DNA from: Hippopus hippopus
Taxonomy: Eukaryota > Mollusca > Bivalvia > Cardiida > Cardiidae
DNA: 64,000 nucleotides
NCBI GenBank assembly: GCA_946811185.2
Contig: OX328097.1
Coordinates: forward strand, 28,791,627-28,855,626
Direction of reading: 5' to 3'
The position numbers were made by a program, and so were the translations under genes. Shown one piece after another: positions 56,201-62,200 of this stretch. Position 1 is the first letter of the stretch, and each line of letters starts with the position of its first letter. The notes beneath the pieces were generated by a model. The model had not been told where the DNA came from and did no database searches. It was given only the letters and a program-made list of their open reading frames with translations.

Positions 56201-59200
56201 TCACTCATCTAAGTGAATATGATACTTTTCAACATCCTATTTGTTTGAAGGGCACCAGTTTTATTGTAAACTGTATTGCATAAAATATTTATCTGAATAT
56301 CTCTTCTAATAAAAATGAGAATGATTGTATAAGCTTATATCACAATAAGATTTATGATTTTTTTTTATCATTTGAAACATCATGCTAGCTCATCTAAGCA
56401 CAACTTACCCAAATTAATTTTTGTGATTGTCCTATGGCTCCATGGAAATCTTTTGTTGTATGTCTTTGAACAGTTACTTAAACACTCTCTCCTTAAGATG
56501 TGTTGGACCAAATCAAACTAAATTTTACTCACATATTATTGGAATGGGGTAAAAGAATATTTGTTTAAAAGAATTACATCTTTTTTTTTTTTTAAAGTAT
56601 AAAAAAATCTCAATGAAATTAATGTTTTTATGTTTTTACAACCAAACTCTGATCAAGGCATTAGATTCATAACCAAGAGGATACGGTTTTGATTCATACT
56701 GATAGTGTGATTGTTCTTTTGCAAGACACAGTGGAAACTTGTTACAAGTGAAAAGAAAGAAGCAAGAAGCAAGCAACAAACCTGGAAATTTTTTCAAAGG
56801 AGCATGACACACCATAAACAAAATGCTGAAAAAATTTCTTATTTGTAAATTTGATTTCAATCTGGTGTCTTTTATCCGTTCTCAATTTAACACATTTTCT
56901 TTTTTTTTAATTGTAGATGTATATGAGTTTGTAGACTTGATCATGATTTAGATATCAAATGCAGGGGGAAGAATGGAAAAAATAATGTCAGTAAATATTT
57001 AAGGTCAGATTTTTGGTTCTGTGAAGTATGATCTTAATATATGTTGTGTAGTCGATAATTCGCTAATTTTGTTGTTAAGTACGAGCATGTTACAGGTCAA
57101 GAATTCTTTATTGTCGTAACTTTAGTACTGTTGTACCAAAGACTCAGGGGGACAAAGTATCTGATGCAGCAATGGAAGCTTTTGACATTTACAGACAAGA
57201 GCAAACTAAAGGGTATTTAAAATGACACAGTTGTTTTGAAGTGTGGTTTGATAGTTCTCTGGAGTATATTGAAGTTTCATTCTAAACTTTGACCAAAAGT
57301 GTCATCTTTAGCAGTAGAATAGTTTCTTTTAGCCATACACCCTCTACCACACAATTCCCGCTTTTAATGGCCTTGAGGAAGAAGGCTTTTGAAAACATTG
57401 TGAGAAAAGGAGAAAATGCTGGTTACCAGCATTTTCTCCTTTTCTCACAATGTTTTCTACCCTTGCAAAGACAAGGTCTGTCATTTAAGCCACATTTAAC
57501 TTGTTGTATGCAAATGCTTTTTGTCTAGACCAGTCTAAAATTTTGTTGTCTTGTGAAGGGTTAAACAAAGGCTGCGGCTCATGAACTCTCATGCACACTT
57601 GTAAAATGTTTAAGGTAGTTGTAATCTTTCTCTCATAGAGACATGTATTGGCAGCTCACCTGCCAAAGACTTTGAAGTCACTGTGACAATTTGAGAAATT
57701 GCTCTTTATGATCACTTTCTCTGTTTGCTACAATATTTTTTTGACCCTCTCTCAATCATTTTCCATCTATCCTTACTGTCATTATACCCCCGCAAAACGA
57801 ATGTTTTCGGGGGTATACTGGAATCAGCCTGTCTGTCCGTTTGTCTGTCTGTGTGTCCGTCTGTGTGTCCGTCTGTGTACAAATAATTGCCTGTTTCTGT
57901 CAAAGCACTGGCGGGGGTATTAAGTCACATTCAGTGACAGCTCTAGTTTATCACTATTTTTGTCTTTCTGTAGCATCATGTTAATCTCACACAGAAATGA
58001 TGATATCTATGTACATTCTAAATACTAAAAAGCAATGTGTTACACTTGACCATATTAAAGTACTTGCAGCTAAAGGGTTGAAAATATTGTTGGAAAAGGA
58101 GAAAATGCAGATCATCAGCATTTTCTCCTTTTCCAACCAAGTATTTAAAAAGCCTTCTTCAGGGTTGTAAAAAAATAGGGTTATCTGGTAAAGGATTAAT
58201 TTTTACAGTGAAAAATAGAGTACAGACAAGGTCATTTAGGTCTAGATGAAATCATACTATTATTTTACACAGATTTTTGTGTGTATACTATCACATGAGT
58301 GGTTTTCTTCTTGTTATATTTTTGTTATGTATACAGGATATGTATTAATGTCCAGTAGAAATATGGTGACTGTTTGATGAAATTGGTACTGTTTTTCTGG
58401 ACTTTCAATATTATTTTGACTTTTCCAAAATCATTTTGAATTCGAGAAGAAATTTTTTTTTTCATTGTAGGTTATTGACCTATTGGCCCACACTATTTTC
58501 ATAATATGTTTATGTCCATAATTTCAGTTCTTTAGAGATGGCTACGTTAAACCTGTACCACACAATAAAGTTAACTGGACTTGTCCATAATTAAAAGCAT
58601 TTGCAGGTAACAAACCAATGTAGTCAAAATGATCCTTTGTCTCAAGAGCATAGAACATTGTTGAAAAAGGATAAAATGCTGCCTGCTAGCATTTTCTGCT
58701 TTTTTCTCAATGTTTTCAAAAGTCCTTTCTCAAAATACAGGATCATTTAGTAAAAAATTAACTCTTTACCACACAATGCTAAGTTTGAACGACCCTGGAA
58801 ATAAATACAATCATTTAAGCCACATTTAATTTGTCGTCTGCAATTGCTTTGAATTTGGACCAGTCTAAAATATTGTGGTGTGGTAAAGAGTTAATTAAGC
58901 ATGAGTTCAGACTCAAATTTTATATTATTAATGCAATTGTTATCAGGTTGTCTCACAAAGTATAGAACAGTATAGATCCAAGATCGTCCTTCACATTCTG
59001 TACAGCTAGGTCTTGATGCACACTGTCCTAAAAAGTATCAAAATTTATTTCTGATTTTCCTTTAGAATTAAACCTTTCCATATGACAAAATTTTAGACTC
59101 TTCCTACACTGTTTTCAAATGCCCTCTTTCTTAGGGTTGTTAAAACTCTGGATTGTATGGTAAAGGTTTAATTTGGAACAGAAGTATACATGTAGATGGT

Positions 59201-62200
59201 TTTGTTTTCCCTAGTGAGAGGAGAAGACTGAAGGCTGCCAATGCAGTCTACAAGGTCGCTGAGTGGGCAATAGAATACAAAGAGAACAGAAAAACTCTTG
59301 TGCTAACCTTTGATGAGTTTATCAAAAGATCAGAAGAAGAAATGAGGCAGAGATTTTTCAAAAAATGGACTGAGTAGGGAATACATGTTTAAAAGTTATT
59401 GTTTATATTTGTGTGTTCAATTTTTCTGTGGAGTTAAATAACCTTGTTGTTTTTCCAGGTTTAATCAGTTACAATTTTTATCTCCACTGGCCAAAGGCCA
59501 GAAGTCTCAAGTTATGACTCTGTAAGAGTATTGAGTTGTCCTTTTTTTAGCTCAGCTGTTTTTGAAGAAAATGTCGAGGTATTGTTGTAGCTCTAACATC
59601 TTTGCTGTCTGAGTCATCGTTAAAAAACTTTGACATTTGGTAATATCTCTGTTATTACTGAAGATATTTATTTCAGACTTGGACAAGTTGTTACCTATCA
59701 AAAGGGGATCCTATAAAAAAAGGAATAATAACTATCAAAGTATTTTTCACTTAGACTTCCCATTGAAAATCAAGCACTTGCAGCCAAGCAGTGACACCTC
59801 TATGTGGTGCTCTTTTTTATTTTATGTTGTCGTTTAGAACAGTTTTGTTAGGTTTTTTTTTTTTTTTTACCATAATGTTAATTTGTTGTCTTAATTAGTT
59901 AGCTTAATTAGTTTAAATTTTTTGACTAACTTATTTTTTCAGCTAAAGATAAAACATTTACAGGGATTGAAGAAGAAGAAATGGATATCTAATTTTCTTT
60001 AAATTGCATGATACTTTCTTTGTGAAAGAGTTGTACTTAATTTTCACAACTTGATGCCCTTTTATCCATTTAAGCTTTCAGATATTGTTATGTTGGGAGT
60101 ACCTCAAAAATTGCTCCTGACTGAATGGTGCATATTTCATTACTGTGAGATTTTTTTATCATGTTTTTGCCAAGGGATTACTTGTTATCCCTGAACAGAA
60201 ACCTGTGCTCAGTGATACAAAGCAACCTTGAGATTTGCATTTTCTTGACAAATGTTGAATAGTGTTGTCCATAATTATTTAAAGCGATTCAATACTTTCT
60301 TTGTTTATAGTGCCTCTGGTGTGAAACAGTACTACCTACAGAAAAATCCAAACCAGTTGATAACCATTCTGGGTAAACTGTTTGTCTTTGCCTACACATG
60401 GAGTATTGGTGGGAATTTCAAACGTCAGGAAGATATGGATGAGGATGACACCACCAGTAGGCGGGGCCAAGAGAAGGCAGAAAAAGATATAAATATCTGC
60501 AATGAGTTTGATAACTTCATGAGAGAAATGTTTGAAGTTGAACCTCCATTGGGTAAGTTATGAATACCTGTCTATTTCATGCAATGTGTCTGTTGTGTTT
60601 TAGCTTAGATATGTTAAACACGTTTATCTCCTGAGCCCTGATATTGATTAGAGTAATCCTTTACTGCCCAATCCTCTGTTTTAACAACCCTGGTGAGTAA
60701 AGCTTTTAACTCTTTACCAAACAAGCCCTGGTTTTCATGACCCTCGGAAGGGAAAGCTTTTGAAAACCTTGTGGGAAAAGGAGAAAATCAGCATTTTCCC
60801 ACAAGGTTTTCTACCCTTTCAGAGACAAATTTAATAAATCGAGACACTTTTAATTTGTCGTCTGCAAATGCTTTCAATATGGACCAGTCTAACATTTTCC
60901 TTTGGTAAAGAGTTAAAATCATTCTGGAAAGTGGAAAAAACACTTTTCCCTTTACCACAATAGTTTCCACACTTTCATTCAAATGTCAATCTCATTGATC
61001 ATGTAGTCTGAAAATGCTTTCAATTTGGACATGTCTAAATGTTTTTGTTATGATAAAGAGTTAAAGATGGTCATTCATGTATTTTTTGTTCTCTTTTTGA
61101 AAGGTGTGAGACTGCCAACTGGGAACAGAACCATCTACAGTTACTTTATTGACATGGAGTCAGGAAACTTTGTGCCCTGGGATGCCCTGGTACCTTCAAC
61201 AAAGTCTATGATAGAAAAAGGAGCCATGATTACAATTGGTTTGTACTCCTTGTAAAATTTGGTGCAAAAATGATTATTTTACATAAAAGGAAATAATGGG
61301 AGTAGAGGGGTATACTCTGTGGTATCTCTGTAGCTACTATGACTGTTGCCTGCAATATTTTTCAATTCCTTGGAGACTTCAATTTTGTCGCTTGGTAAAG
61401 AGCCAAACATGATCTTGTATAAATTGCAATGATTCTGTGCAGATAACCTGAAAAGATCCTCAGCTTCTGCTTTTAGTGATATCTTCTTTAGAACTCAACC
61501 CAAGTCCATGTCCATACATAGCCAACCCAATAGACAAGAATAATCTTTTATTATGCTTAATTAATTTTTTTCATACATCATTTTTATAAACGTCATCTAT
61601 CTTACCTTTCATATGATCGATGCTCTATGAAAAGGGAGGTTTAATGCATTTGAAAAAAGTATTGACCCATGTCAGCCTGCTCAGTCCATGCAGGCTGACT
61701 TGGGTCAAAACTTTTTGCTTTTTGTAAATTTTCCATATGCCCAAGGACCATACTACCTCATGATCCAGTCGGTTGTTGAACAAAATGGTATTTATAGATC
61801 CATAATTATTTGACAACGTGCCTAGTGTAACACATCATGGAGATGCATTAACTATTTACCAAACGACAAAAATGTAGTCTAGTCCGAATTGAAAGCATAA
61901 TTATGCAGACAACAAATTAAATGTTGCTCAAAGAATGATCTCTGTCAATGATAGCATTAAAAACATTGTGGGAAAAGGAGAAAATGCAGGTTACCAGCAT
62001 TTTCTCCTTTTCCCACAATGTTTTCAAAACTCCTTTTGCCAGAGCATGGCTCATATGCATTTTTGTCACCTATTTTGTCTTTTTCGCTTAACAAGTGATA
62101 TTCTATTTTTTGCTACTACAGGAGAAACTCTTGGAGTTTCAATGGATCAGAAGAAATCAGCATCCAGTGACACAGATATAGTACCAACTGTGGACGTAAT

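Noticed and set aside
57712..57903. Minus-strand frame with [16 protein letters not shown]
   Set aside because: This is the GTCT/GTCCGT short tandem tract of a repeat read in one frame.
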